Assembly: GCA_003263775.1 (NCBI GenBank)
Contig: JYJJ01000031.1
Span: forward strand, 1-37,878
Source of the DNA: Vibrio maritimus
Lineage (GTDB): Bacteria; Pseudomonadota; Gammaproteobacteria; Enterobacterales; Vibrionaceae
DNA length: 37,878 nt
Direction of reading: 5' to 3'
Under the pieces are notes generated by a model that saw only the letters and a program-made list of their open reading frames with translations, searched no databases and had not been told where the DNA came from. This document shows, one piece after another, positions 9,509 to 17,457 of this stretch (positions are counted from its first letter, which is position 1; each line of letters begins with the position of its first letter). The position numbers and the translations under genes were made by a program.

Positions 9509-9645
9509 TACCCCCTCTAGCTCCCCCTTATTTAGGGGGAGAACAGTAGGCTCGCTCCTATCGTCGCATCGCGGAATTAGAACGTAAGGCGATGCGATAG
9601 CGAGCCTGTTGTTCCTCCCTTGATAAGGGGAGGCTAGGAGGGGTA
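9509..9645. repeat. Long palindromic repeat element, copy 1
   Basis: About 137 bases form one large imperfect palindrome. The ends are TACCCC and GGGGTA; the middle arms include GGCTCGCT and AGCGAGCC, then GCATCGC and GCGATGC around a central AATTAGAACGTAA-type loop. Inside each arm lies a smaller hairpin (CTCCCCCTTA with TAGGGGGAG on the left; CCTCCCTTGA with AGGGGAGG on the right). No protein is encoded. A related copy lies at 37714-37855. The element fills the gap between convergent yggE and serA, so it could also stop transcription from both sides. It resembles a small non-autonomous inverted-repeat element, but I cannot name its family. Confidence 0.85.
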
Positions 9646-9661
9646 AAGCTCTTCAAACCGA

Positions 9662-10891
9662 TTAATGAAGAATACGCGCTCTCAACGTCCCTTCAATCTG
9701 CTTCAACTTCGCCAACGCTTCTTCCGAACGCGCCGTCTCAACATCAATTACCACATAACCGATATCCGCAGAAGTCTGTAGGTACTGACCTGCGATGTTG
9801 ATCCCTTCATCCGCAAAGATGGTGTTGATTTGCGTTAGGATACCTGGGCGGTTTTGGTGAATGTGTAATAGGCGAGAACAGTCAGTGTGCTCAGGCAATG
9901 ATACTTCTGGGAAGTTCACGCTTGATAGTGTTGAACCGTTGTCTGAGTATTTCGCTAGTTTACCAGCAACTTCAACACCAATGTTCTCTTGTGCTTCTTG
10001 TGTAGAACCACCAACGTGAGGAGTAAGGATCACGTTGTCGAATTTCATCAGTGGAGATTCAAACGGGTCTGCATTGGTTTTTGGCTCTTCTGGGAACACG
10101 TCAATCGCTGCACCTGCTAGGTGACCGCCTTCAAGCGCATCACAAAGAGCTGGGATATCAACCACAGTACCACGCGCCGCGTTGATAAAGATTGAGCCTG
10201 GCTTCATGCGCTCGAACTCTGCAGCACCCATCATGTTCTTGGTTCCAGGAGTTTCTGGAACGTGCAGTGAGATGACGTCACACTTGTTCAATAGCTCAGT
10301 CATAGTGTGTACTTGTGTTGCATTACCAAGAGACAGTTTGTTCTCGATGTCGTAGAAGTAGACACGCATACCCAAGTTTTCAGCAATGATACCCAACTGA
10401 GTGCCAATGTGACCGTAACCGATAATACCAAGGCGCTTACCACGAGCTTCATAAGAGTTATCCGCGCTCTTCTTCCAAATGCCACGGTGAGCGAGAGCGT
10501 TCTTTTCTGGAATACCACGAAGCAGCAATAGGATTTGACCAAGTACTAGCTCAGCCACACTTCGCGTGTTCGAGAATGGTGCGTTGAAGACAGGCACGCC
10601 GCGTTTAGCCGCAGCTTCAAGGTTAACTTGGTTAGTACCGATACAGAAACAGCCAATCGCCACAAGTTTCTCAGCCGCGTTGATCACCTTGTCTGTCAGG
10701 TTAGTACGGGAGCGAATACCGATAAAGTGAACGTCTTTTACCGCTTCCATTAGCTCGTCTTCTGGTAGCGAGCCTTTGTGGTAAGTGATATTGGTGTAAC
10801 CGGCAGCTTGTAGAACCTCTACAGAAGATGGATGCAAACCTTCCAGCAGAAGAATCTTAATCTTGTCTTTTTCCAGTGAAACTTTGGCCAT
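9662..10891 (-). CDS. serA: D-3-phosphoglycerate dehydrogenase
   Basis: SerA catalyses the first step of serine synthesis, oxidising 3-phosphoglycerate with NAD+. The 409-residue protein is nearly collinear with E. coli SerA (410). Features are the N-terminal MAKVSLEKDKIKILLLEG, AIGCFCIGTNQVNL, PFSNTRSVAELV, the Rossmann motif GIIGYGHIGTQLG, NAARGTVVDIPALCDAL, HVGGSTQEAQENIG with the catalytic histidine, and a C-terminal ACT domain (HIHQNRPGILTQINTIF) that binds serine for feedback inhibition. The ATG at 10891 is chosen over the ATG at 10909 because AAGGA lies at the right distance and homologues begin MAKVSLEK. It is downstream of rpiA, with a terminator between them, so it probably has its own promoter. 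Confidence 0.96.
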   Translation of the reverse strand: MAKVSLEKDKIKILLLEGLHPSSVEVLQAAGYTNITYHKGSLPEDELMEAVKDVHFIGIRSRTNLTDKVINAAEKLVAIGCFCIGTNQVNLEAAAKRGVPVFNAPFSNTRSVAELVLGQILLLLRGIPEKNALAHRGIWKKSADNSYEARGKRLGIIGYGHIGTQLGIIAENLGMRVYFYDIENKLSLGNATQVHTMTELLNKCDVISLHVPETPGTKNMMGAAEFERMKPGSIFINAARGTVVDIPALCDALEGGHLAGAAIDVFPEEPKTNADPFESPLMKFDNVILTPHVGGSTQEAQENIGVEVAGKLAKYSDNGSTLSSVNFPEVSLPEHTDCSRLLHIHQNRPGILTQINTIFADEGINIAGQYLQTSADIGYVVIDVETARSEEALAKLKQIEGTLRARILH

Positions 10892-11083
10892 TGAACTCAT
10901 CCTTAACATGGGAAATTTGGGCTAAATTGGCGCACATTTGACAGTGAGAATATCAGGGAGGGAGCTTCCAACTGCTTGAGGCAAACGTTTTCCTTGTGCG
11001 TCTTGTGACCAATAAAGTAACAAAAAAGTTTAACGATGGGTAAGAAAATTACGGAATAAGGCATAATTTTCTTATAGGAAAAC

Positions 11084-11112
11084 GAAAAAACGGCACCAGG
11101 GGTGCCGTTTGT
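11084..11112 (-). terminator. Rho-independent terminator after rpiA
   Basis: On the minus strand AAACGGCACC pairs with GGTGCCGTTT and is followed by six T residues. It lies about 75 bases past the rpiA stop and separates it from serA. Confidence 0.88.
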
Positions 11113-11184
11113 AGTCAAATGACGTAATCGCGTTCAATATATCGGCCAGTTATAAGGCCTGTGATAGCGTGAACGCGCGTGTCA

Positions 11185-11841
11185 TTAATCTTCGATTTTT
11201 GCGCCTTCTGGCGTACCAGTGATGATCACGTCGGCACCGCGGTGCGCGAACAGACCTACTGTCACAACACCCGCTAGAGCGTTGATTTTGTCTTCCATCG
11301 ATTTTGGATCGGTGATTTGCATGCCGTGTACATCTAGGATCACGTTGCCGTTATCCGTCACAACGCCTTCACGGTAGACAGGGTCACCGCCAAGCTTTAC
11401 AAGCTCACGTGCTACGTATGAACGTGCCATTGGGATAACTTCTACAGGCAGTGGGAACTTGCCCAGTACGTCGACTGCTTTGGTGCCATCAACGATACAC
11501 ACAAATTTGTCAGAGATAGCCGCTACGATCTTCTCACGAGTCAATGCAGCACCGCCGCCTTTGATCATGTCGCGAGCTGCGTTGATTTCATCTGCGCCGT
11601 CAACGTAAACATCAAGCGCTGCTACATCGTTACAGTCGAATACTTCGATGCCAAGTGCTTCTAGCTTCTCAGTGGAAGCGATAGAGCTTGAAACGGCACC
11701 TTTGATGTCTTCTTTAATTGTGCCTAGCGCATCAATAAAGTGGTTAACAGTAGAGCCGGTACCTACACCAACAATGCTGCCTTTCTCAACATACTTAAGT
11801 GCTGCCCAACCAGCGGCTTTCTTCATCTCGTCTTGAGTCAT
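11185..11841 (-). CDS. rpiA: Ribose-5-phosphate isomerase A
   Basis: RpiA interconverts ribose 5-phosphate and ribulose 5-phosphate in the pentose phosphate pathway. The 218-residue protein matches the family length. Visible motifs are [16 protein letters not shown] near residue 25, [30 protein letters not shown] with catalytic aspartate and glutamate region, [16 protein letters not shown] and [23 protein letters not shown]. The start [18 protein letters not shown] is standard. It is followed by its own terminator and then serA; fau ends upstream. Together with tkt at the window start it supplies non-oxidative pentose phosphate steps. Confidence 0.96.
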   Translation of the reverse strand: MTQDEMKKAAGWAALKYVEKGSIVGVGTGSTVNHFIDALGTIKEDIKGAVSSSIASTEKLEALGIEVFDCNDVAALDVYVDGADEINAARDMIKGGGAALTREKIVAAISDKFVCIVDGTKAVDVLGKFPLPVEVIPMARSYVARELVKLGGDPVYREGVVTDNGNVILDVHGMQITDPKSMEDKINALAGVVTVGLFAHRGADVIITGTPEGAKIED

Positions 11842-11884
11842 GGTGAAATCCCAATGTTTAGAATTAAGGTCAAAATGCGGGCGA

Positions 11885-11890
11885 ATTATA
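11885..11890 (-). promoter_or_regulatory. Probable -10 element of the rpiA promoter
   Basis: A perfect TATAAT on the minus strand lies about 45 bases before the rpiA start. No convincing -35 hexamer is seen at 16-18 bases. Confidence 0.45.
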
Positions 11891-11943
11891 TATCAAAAAA
11901 CGCAAAAAATGACGGTTAAGTTGGCGAAATGAAGAAAAACAGC

Positions 11944-11965
11944 AAAAAACAGCAATCGATTGCTC
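11944..11965 (-). terminator. Short terminator hairpin after fau
   Basis: On the minus strand AGCAA and TTGCT form a 5-bp stem over the loop TCGA and are followed by G and six T residues. It lies about 10 bases past the fau stop (11975). The stem is short. Confidence 0.5.
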
Positions 11966-11974
11966 TTTTCGCGA

Positions 11975-12568
11975 TTATTTTTGCCAGCGCCAAATTTTGC
12001 TTGGTGTCATGATGGTACTAAGTGGAATATCCCATGATTCAATCGGTAGCCGATCGACTTGCTGACAATCGTGGGCCAGCCCAATGGCCTTTGGACCCGT
12101 CTGATTAGTGGCAAACGGTGCCAGGGTTCGATCATAGTAGCCGCCACCCATTCCGAGGCGTTGGCCATCCTCATCGAAAGCAACCAGCGGAGTAAAGATG
12201 ATATCCAGATCCGCGATAGGGCATATCGTCTGCGTATCAAGCTTTGGTTCAAGGATCTTATATTGATTGTGTACCAGAGGAGTGGTGTGTGCGTAGCGCA
12301 AGAACAGGAGATGGCCTTTAGAAAAAGGATGGATAACCGGAAGGTAGGTCTCTATTCCTTGTTGCCAGCACCACTCAATCAGAGGCTGAGTATCCAGTTC
12401 GCCATCGGTGGCCAGATAAAGCGCAACTTTTTGACCAGTGTGGAGCTCAGGTAGCTGTTTGGCGCGTTCGACCAAGTCGAGGGCATACTGAGCTTGCTGA
12501 TCTGAGCGGATAGATTGGCGGCGGCCTCGAATCAAGGCTCGAATTTGCTGCCTAGTCGATGGTGACAT
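11975..12568 (-). CDS. fau: 5-formyltetrahydrofolate cyclo-ligase
   Basis: This enzyme (YgfA, MTHFS) uses ATP to convert 5-formyl-THF to 5,10-methenyl-THF, returning a storage folate to the active pool. The 197-residue product has the family segments RQQIRALIRGRRQSI near the N-terminus, LPVIHPFSKGHLLFLRY, the substrate-binding FTPLVAFDEDGQRLGMGGGYYDR and IGLAHDCQQVDRLP. The gene follows 6S RNA directly, as in the E. coli zapA-ssrS-ygfA arrangement, where ygfA is co-transcribed with the 6S precursor. The start ATG at 12568 lies only three bases past the inferred 6S 3' end. Confidence 0.93.
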   Translation of the reverse strand: MSPSTRQQIRALIRGRRQSIRSDQQAQYALDLVERAKQLPELHTGQKVALYLATDGELDTQPLIEWCWQQGIETYLPVIHPFSKGHLLFLRYAHTTPLVHNQYKILEPKLDTQTICPIADLDIIFTPLVAFDEDGQRLGMGGGYYDRTLAPFATNQTGPKAIGLAHDCQQVDRLPIESWDIPLSTIMTPSKIWRWQK

Positions 12569-12570
12569 TA

Positions 12571-12756
12571 GGAATACCCCAGAGTGCCGTTGAGGATTGT
12601 GGCCCTTGAACCAGCTGGTTCAAGGCGGATCAGCAATGATAACCGTAGGCTTCTCGATACGAGCCGAGCTTGCTCAATAGCTATCAAGTACTAACCCTTT
12701 GGTATTGCTTATCGGCTCAGGGACTTAAATCCACTGACGCACACCCCAGGGTAAAA
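12571..12756 (-). ncRNA. ssrS: 6S RNA
   Basis: 6S RNA binds sigma-70 RNA polymerase by imitating an open promoter and builds up in stationary phase. On the minus strand the roughly 186-base segment between zapA and fau shares conserved blocks with E. coli 6S: GTCCCTGAGCCGATA in the 5' part, GAGCAAGCTCGG and CGAGAAGCC around the central region, CCTTGAACC and GGTTCAAGGG forming the strong 3'-side hairpin, and a 3' end GGCACTCTGGGGTATTCC that pairs with the 5' end ACCCTGGGGTGT. Ends are estimated from that pairing and from the flanking genes. Location between zapA and fau is diagnostic. The core is very likely right; exact ends are less sure. Confidence 0.92.
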
Positions 12757-13068
12757 TTAGGTTTGCTGTCCTTGCTTTACTTTGCTGATGGCATCATCAA
12801 GTGATGCCGCGAGCTGCTCCATGCGCTCGTTCATCTCAGTCACTTCTTGAAGTGACTCATTACTGCGGTTGTTGAGCTCATACGACATGTTAAGCGCCGC
12901 AATGGTAAGCAGTTTCAACTCGTTGGTTACTTTAGTCCTTTGGGACATTTCTTGCAATCGGTTATCTAAGTCTTTCGCCGCTTGAACAAGGGTATCTTTC
13001 TGATCTGCTGGGCAATTTACCCGCGTCAGTTTACCCAAAATTTCCACTTCGACAGCTTGATTTTCCAT
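12757..13068 (-). CDS. zapA: Cell division protein ZapA
   Basis: ZapA binds FtsZ and promotes bundling of its filaments at mid-cell. The 103-residue protein begins MENQAVEVEILGKLTRVNCP and contains an N-terminal globular part followed by a C-terminal coiled coil (ELNNRSNESLQEVTEMNERMEQLAASLDD region), the family layout. The ATG at 13068 is preferred; a longer frame to 13173 is not supported by homologues. It lies just before 6S RNA and is divergent from ygfB. Confidence 0.93.
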   Translation of the reverse strand: MENQAVEVEILGKLTRVNCPADQKDTLVQAAKDLDNRLQEMSQRTKVTNELKLLTIAALNMSYELNNRSNESLQEVTEMNERMEQLAASLDDAISKVKQGQQT

Positions 13069-13344
13069 AATGACAAGAACTCTTTTAAGTATCACCAATA
13101 GCGGTAATGTTGAGGGAGAAACTATAGGTAAAGCCACATTAAGATTCAAGCTTTTCTGGTGACTCCGTGCCAAATGCGTGGCTAATCACACACGAAATCG
13201 ACAATTCGCACAAAAGCTATTCAGAAACGAGTGGGACACCATTTCCGCCATGAGTGGGAAGTGGTAGCATTGCACATCCAATTCGAATAAAAGCGGCGCT
13301 ACTGATGACCCAGTTGGCAGCCCTACAGGACAACGAGAATCGTT

Positions 13345-13926
13345 ATGAGTGAATCAACACTACCCGATTACATTGCGGTAGCGACAGAGCTACAACAAGC
13401 CGGCCTTGCCGTCTCCCCTGCTGAACTGCATGGCCTATTGGTTGGCATGTTAAGTGGCGGTTTAGGTTTGAAAGATGACAGCTGGCAACCTCTGTTGTTT
13501 GACTACACCAATGATGGGCTAGGTTGGCCTCAATCTCTGTTAACTCGTTCAAAAGCGCTGTTAGAGTTGTCAATCAAAGAACTGACGGCAGAGCAAAGCT
13601 TTGAGCTTGCTTTGTTTATTCCTGGTGAGGGTGTAGATGCTAGCTTGTTTGAGCAGGCAGATGGCCTTAGCGAGTGGGTGAACCACTTTATCTCGGGACT
13701 CGGACTCATTAACGCTCCTCTGGCGAAAGCGTCAGCCGATACCAAAGAAGCACTGGGTGACTTGGAAGAAATTGCCAGACTGGGCATCGATGAAGATGAC
13801 GATCTGGAAGAGCAAGCGCAATTGCTAGAACAGGTTATCGAGCACGTTAAAGCTTGCGTATTGACTATTCACGCTGAGTTTGGCGTAAAACCAAGTAAAG
13901 CGGCTGAATCACCGACGATTCATTAA
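13345..13926 (+). CDS. ygfB: YgfB/UPF0149 family protein
   Basis: YgfB belongs to the YecA/YgfB (UPF0149) family of small, mainly helical soluble proteins; its function in vibrios is not established. The 193-residue product has [17 protein letters not shown] near residue 24, followed by the conserved middle [13 protein letters not shown] and [16 protein letters not shown]. It lacks the C-terminal SEC-C zinc motif present in some YecA members. It heads the run leading to ubiH and ubiI. In E. coli, pepP lies between ygfB and ubiH; here no pepP is present in that place. Start ATG at 13345 gives the standard N-terminus; the ribosome-binding site is weak. Confidence 0.9.
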   Translation: MSESTLPDYIAVATELQQAGLAVSPAELHGLLVGMLSGGLGLKDDSWQPLLFDYTNDGLGWPQSLLTRSKALLELSIKELTAEQSFELALFIPGEGVDASLFEQADGLSEWVNHFISGLGLINAPLAKASADTKEALGDLEEIARLGIDEDDDLEEQAQLLEQVIEHVKACVLTIHAEFGVKPSKAAESPTIH

Positions 13927-13965
13927 TCTAGGTGCGGGTCAGGTTGGCGAACAAGGAGAAAGTCT

Positions 13966-15158
13966 GTGCCCAAAAAGTATGATGTTGTTATTGCTGGTGG
14001 AGCGATGGCGGGAGCGACGCTCGCTATGGCCTTGGATACCAGCTTTGATCATGCGCTCAACATAGCGGTTGTCGAGTCGTTTGCACAAGACAATGCCGCT
14101 CACCCTGGGTTTGATGCCCGGTCTATTGCTTTGTCACATGGCACTGTCGAGATCCTGAAAGGTTACGGCTTGTGGCATGTGATTGAGGATCATGCGACCC
14201 CCATCACTCACATTCATGTATCAGACCGTGGCCATGCGGGCATGACAGACTTTTATGCTGATAAAGAAGGTCTTGATGCGATGGGGTACGTGGTTGAGCT
14301 TGCCGAGATAGGTAAACGTTTTAATGACGAACTCGCTAAGCGCGAACACATTGACCTGTTCTGTCCTTATTCTGTTAGTGAGGTCGTACAGCATCAACAA
14401 GCTGTCACCGTCGACATTCAATCCCCAGAAAATGAAACCATGCAGCTAGAGGCGAAATTAGTCGTCGCAGCGGATGGTGCGGATTCAGCGATTTGTCAGG
14501 CGGTTGGGCTAGAACAACATATCCAAGATTTTGAACAAGTGGCCGTTATCGCCAATGTGCTAACCGGTGAAGCGCCAAACGGTCGAGCGTTTGAGCGATT
14601 TACGAACATGGCCCGCTTGCGTTGCTGCCTATGTCACAATCGCGAAGCTCGCTCGTTTGGTGTTTGCCACCAGAGCTGGCGAAGTCGGTACAAGCGTTGC
14701 CACAGCATGAGTTTTTAGATGCGCTTCAAGAAGCGTTTGGTTGGCGACTAGGGCGTTTTGCTCGTGTCGGTTCGGTTGTTAGCTACCCGCTTTTGTTGAG
14801 ATACAGACCACAAATTGTTGCTCATCGTGTTGCTGCGGTGGGAAATGCGGCGCAGACGTTGCATCCGATTGCCGGGCAAGGATTCAATTTGGGCATTCGC
14901 GATATTGCGACATTAGTGGATTCGCTGCTTGAAAACCGAAAAGATGTGGGCGAGTACGCTAATCTAACTAAGTTTCAAGCGCAGCGTCAGACTGATCGAG
15001 AGCTCACGGTAACCATGACATCAAGTTTGGTGCGTGTATTTTCCAATGATTTATTGACGCTCAAGATGGCGCGAAATCTTGGATTGGCAATGATGGACAA
15101 TTTCCCACGGCTAAAGACTCCTGTGTTTAATCGTGCTTTGGGTGTGGTGAATAGGTAA
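13966..15158 (+). CDS. ubiH: 2-octaprenyl-6-methoxyphenol hydroxylase UbiH (one frameshift)
   Basis: UbiH is an FAD-dependent aromatic-ring hydroxylase in aerobic ubiquinone synthesis. Repaired length is 397 residues (E. coli 392). The GTG at 13966 has a good AAGGAG site. Motifs are the dinucleotide fold VVIAGGAMAGATLAMAL, FDARSIALSHGT, AADGADSAICQ and the second FAD motif VGNAAQTLHPIAGQGFNLGIRD, where Asn instead of Asp in GNAA marks UbiH rather than UbiI. The frame breaks at about 14604: adding a G (ACGAAC to ACGGAAC) restores HGPLALLPMSQSRSSLVW. Uncorrected, the product ends at 14718 and the second FAD motif falls in another frame. It precedes ubiI by seven bases. Confidence 0.92.
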
Positions 15159-15165
15159 TACGAAG

Positions 15166-16385
15166 ATGCAAAGTTTTGATATCGCCATCGTCGGTGGCGG
15201 AATGGTGGGACTCGCGTTAGCGCGTGCTCTAAAAGACACTGGATTGCGAATTGCGATAGTCGAGGGCACGACGCCTTCAAAAGATCTCTCTGGTGATCCT
15301 GATATTCGTGTCTCGGCACTGAGCCGAGCTAGTGAAATGATCCTCAAAAACCTAGGTGCATGGGAAGCGATTGCCAAGCATCGCAATGCGCCTTACCAGG
15401 CGATGGAGGTCTGGGAGCAAGACAGTTTCGCTCGTATCGAGTTTTCTGCCAGCCAAATGTCTCAGCCTAACTTAGGCCACATTGTTGAGAATAGAGTTAT
15501 TCAGTTGGCGCTGCTGGAACAGGTTGAGCAGCAAAGCAATGTGACGCTCTTTATGCCACATCGTTGTCAGTCGATGGCGATTGGTGAAAGTGAAGTTTGG
15601 ACGACACTGGACAACGGTCAATCGTTTACTAGCAAGCTCATTGTTGGTGCCGATGGCGCGAATTCTTGGGTTCGTAAGCAGCAAGATATTCCGCTTACTC
15701 ACTGGGATTATGGACACAGTGCGCTCGTGGCCAATATCACCACTGAAGATCATCATGCCAAAGTGGCGCGTCAGGTGTTTACTTCTCAAGGTCCTTTGGC
15801 GTTTTTGCCGATGAATGAAGACAACTTGTGTTCCATTGTTTGGTCAACTGAGCTACCCGTGCTGAAAAGCTGGCGAAGATGTCCGATGCCGAATTCAACA
15901 AAGCGCTGACGGCAGAGTTTGATAGCCGTTTGGGTTTGTGCCAGGTGCAATCAGAACGTCGCGTGTTTCCCCTTACTATGCGTTATGCCCGAGATTTTGT
16001 GACAGAGCGTGTAGCGCTAGTCGGCGACGCGGCGCATACCATTCACCCACTAGCTGGACAAGGGGTCAACTTAGGTCTGCTGGATGCAGCAAGCTTGGCT
16101 CAAGAGCTGAAAAAGCTCTGGCATGAAGGGAAAGATGTGGGTCGTAAGCGTCATTTACGTGAGTACGAGCGCTGGCGTAAAGCTGAAGCGGCGAAAATGA
16201 TTGCAGCGATGCAGGGTTTTAAAGACTTGTTCGAAGGTGACAATCCAGCGAAGAAGTTGATCCGAGGTATTGGTATGAGCCTAGTCGGACAGTTACCTGG
16301 TGCGAAACAAGAAATCATGAGCCGTGCTCTTGGGATGCGAGGGCGACTACCTGAGCTTGCTAAGTCATTGGTGAATCAAGACTAA
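15166..16385 (+). CDS. ubiI: UbiI (VisC) 2-octaprenylphenol hydroxylase (one frameshift)
   Basis: UbiI adds the C5 hydroxyl in aerobic ubiquinone biosynthesis. It is a paralogue of the preceding ubiH. Repaired length is 406 residues (E. coli 400). The N-terminus holds FDIAIVGGGMVGLALARAL; DIRVSALSRASEMIL, VGADGANSWVRKQ and the second FAD motif LVGDAAHTIHPLAGQGVNLGLLD follow. The break is at about 15858: a run of three C should be four, which restores TELPRAEKLAKMSDAEFNKAL. Uncorrected, the frame ends at 15909 and a second piece runs from 15879. The gene is tightly coupled to ubiH, with a terminator 30 bases after the stop. Confidence 0.92.
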
Positions 16386-16413
16386 TATACAGACGCTTGT
16401 TTGTAATAAAAGT

Positions 16414-16440
16414 AAAGGACAGCCTTAAGCTGTCCTTTTT
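16414..16440 (+). terminator. Rho-independent terminator after ubiI
   Basis: AAAGGACAGC (16414-16423) pairs perfectly with GCTGTCCTTT (16429-16438) around CTTAA, with T residues after it. Confidence 0.88.
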
Positions 16441-16517
16441 AATGCGTGGTATTCTTGCATGCGCTGTTGAAACGAAATGAGGATGAGACGCAGTGGCAAG
16501 TTTGACTAAAATTTCAG

Positions 16518-16724
16518 TTATGCGTACGCGCACCTCAGTCTCATGACCTCTTGGTTGACTTCTTTTACCGCTTTGAAATGGCGCTGCTCTGCACGTTCAG
16601 GGATGATCAGTTTACCGTTGTCGAACTCAAAGCCACCGAGTCCATAAACGTAGATCTTTCCCTTAAACAATCGACTTATGTGTTTAGCAATCATACTTGG
16701 CGTATAGCGCTTAAACAGTCTCAT
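16518..16724 (-). CDS. ytfK: YtfK/DUF1107 family protein (stringent-response modulator)
   Basis: The 68-residue product has exactly the length of E. coli YtfK and follows it throughout: MRLFKRYTPSMIAKHISRLF at the N-terminus, KGKIYVYGLGGFEFDNGKLIIP in the middle, and EVNQEVMRL near the C-terminus. In E. coli, YtfK binds the catalytic part of SpoT and favours (p)ppGpp synthesis during phosphate or fatty-acid limitation; the same role here is inferred. The ATG at 16724 follows AAGGAAGG. The gene stands alone, opposite to ubiI. Its promoter has a perfect TATAAT with a GC-rich stretch directly downstream. Confidence 0.88.
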   Translation of the reverse strand: MRLFKRYTPSMIAKHISRLFKGKIYVYGLGGFEFDNGKLIIPERAEQRHFKAVKEVNQEVMRLRCAYA

Positions 16725-16767
16725 TTAACCTTCCTTATAGTGTACCTAACGTTGTCCTAGCTCGGGG

Positions 16768-16773
16768 ATTATA
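16768..16773 (-). promoter_or_regulatory. -10 element of the ytfK promoter with GC-rich discriminator
   Basis: TATAAT on the minus strand lies about 44 bases before the ytfK start and is followed at once by CCCCGAGC. A GC-rich discriminator of this kind is typical of promoters inhibited by (p)ppGpp. No strong -35 hexamer is seen. Confidence 0.5.
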
Positions 16774-17133
16774 GATAAAACCCTTACTAAATTGTGTGAT
16801 TAAGGAGGCTTAATTGCCCTCTTTCTGGCGTCACTTTTTTGTTTTGTGCTACGTTTTGCATTTCTTCCAACTTATCGCCAATGCCACGTGATACTTAGCA
16901 CAAAAGCTCATTCTGGGGGCTTCCATTCTTGCTTCTCTGTTGTTTCTGATAGCCTAGTTGGTGAAAAGTGAGAATCAACAATATCGTATGACCCCGGTGG
17001 TTGGTTTTATGACCGACGCACAATAGTTACGTTTTAATAGACCGGACAAAGCAAGAAAAGTTGTCATCTGACATACAAATTTACACATTCATGACGGAGT
17101 GGGATTGGAAAGTATTTGAGAGAAAAGTAAGAC
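16774..17133. other. Gene-poor stretch between ytfK and the possible small RNA
   Basis: About 360 bases contain no reading frame with a credible start and no recognised RNA family. Only the ytfK promoter region at the left end can be read. I see no repeat or mobile-element end here. Confidence 0.6.
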
Positions 17134-17300
17134 AAAAAAAAGCCCGCACAGCGGGCCAAATGTCACAGATGCATTACACAAAAGTGGAGTTACTGCTCTA
17201 GGCAGAGATTCACTCTAGTGCGTGTTTCAATTTAACCTTGGGATTAAATTGGACACAAAACCACCATAACGTAAATTTGACGCTGTGACTATTTATGCTG
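17133..17300 (-). ncRNA. Possible small RNA or processed 3' UTR ending in a terminator
   Basis: On the minus strand this segment has a possible promoter (TTACCA, 18 bases, TATACA at 17336-17307), a perfect 8-bp hairpin (CAATTTAA with TTAAATTG, plus positions 17228-17251), a small hairpin CTGC/GCAG (17193-17205) and a strong terminator ending in eight T residues. No protein frame longer than about ten residues fits. It begins about 155 bases after the stop of the YbaK-type gene at 17458, so it may be an independent small RNA or derive from that transcript's 3' end. I do not recognise a known family. An Hfq-type U-rich tail is present. Confidence 0.5.
17134..17156 (-). terminator. Rho-independent terminator of the possible small RNA
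   Basis: On the minus strand GCCCGC and GCGGGC pair over the loop TGT and are followed by eight T residues. No annotated gene ends nearby; the next upstream coding stop on this strand is 300 bases away. Confidence 0.85.
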
Positions 17301-17457
17301 AATAAATGTATAAGTTTTCATTGTTGCGTGTGGTAAAATCCGACTAAGTTCACATTTGGCCATCACTGGTAGACAAAATGTTGCATTTTGTAGCGCTAAA
17401 TTTAGCCCTGGCGACGTTGAGAAGCATTGGATTGGCATAGCTGGTGAGCTACAACGA

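Noticed and set aside
9509..9645. Palindromic repeat as an ERIC element, CRISPR unit or integron attC site
   Set aside because: The sequence does not match the ERIC core, there is no regular repeat-spacer array, and no integrase or gene-cassette structure is nearby.
12059..12454. Plus-strand reading frame of 131 residues
   Set aside because: It is the antisense of fau, which has a full-length match to its family.
16774..17133. CsrB-type small RNA in the gene-poor stretch
   Set aside because: The many regularly spaced GGA-loop hairpins expected of Csr RNAs are not present.
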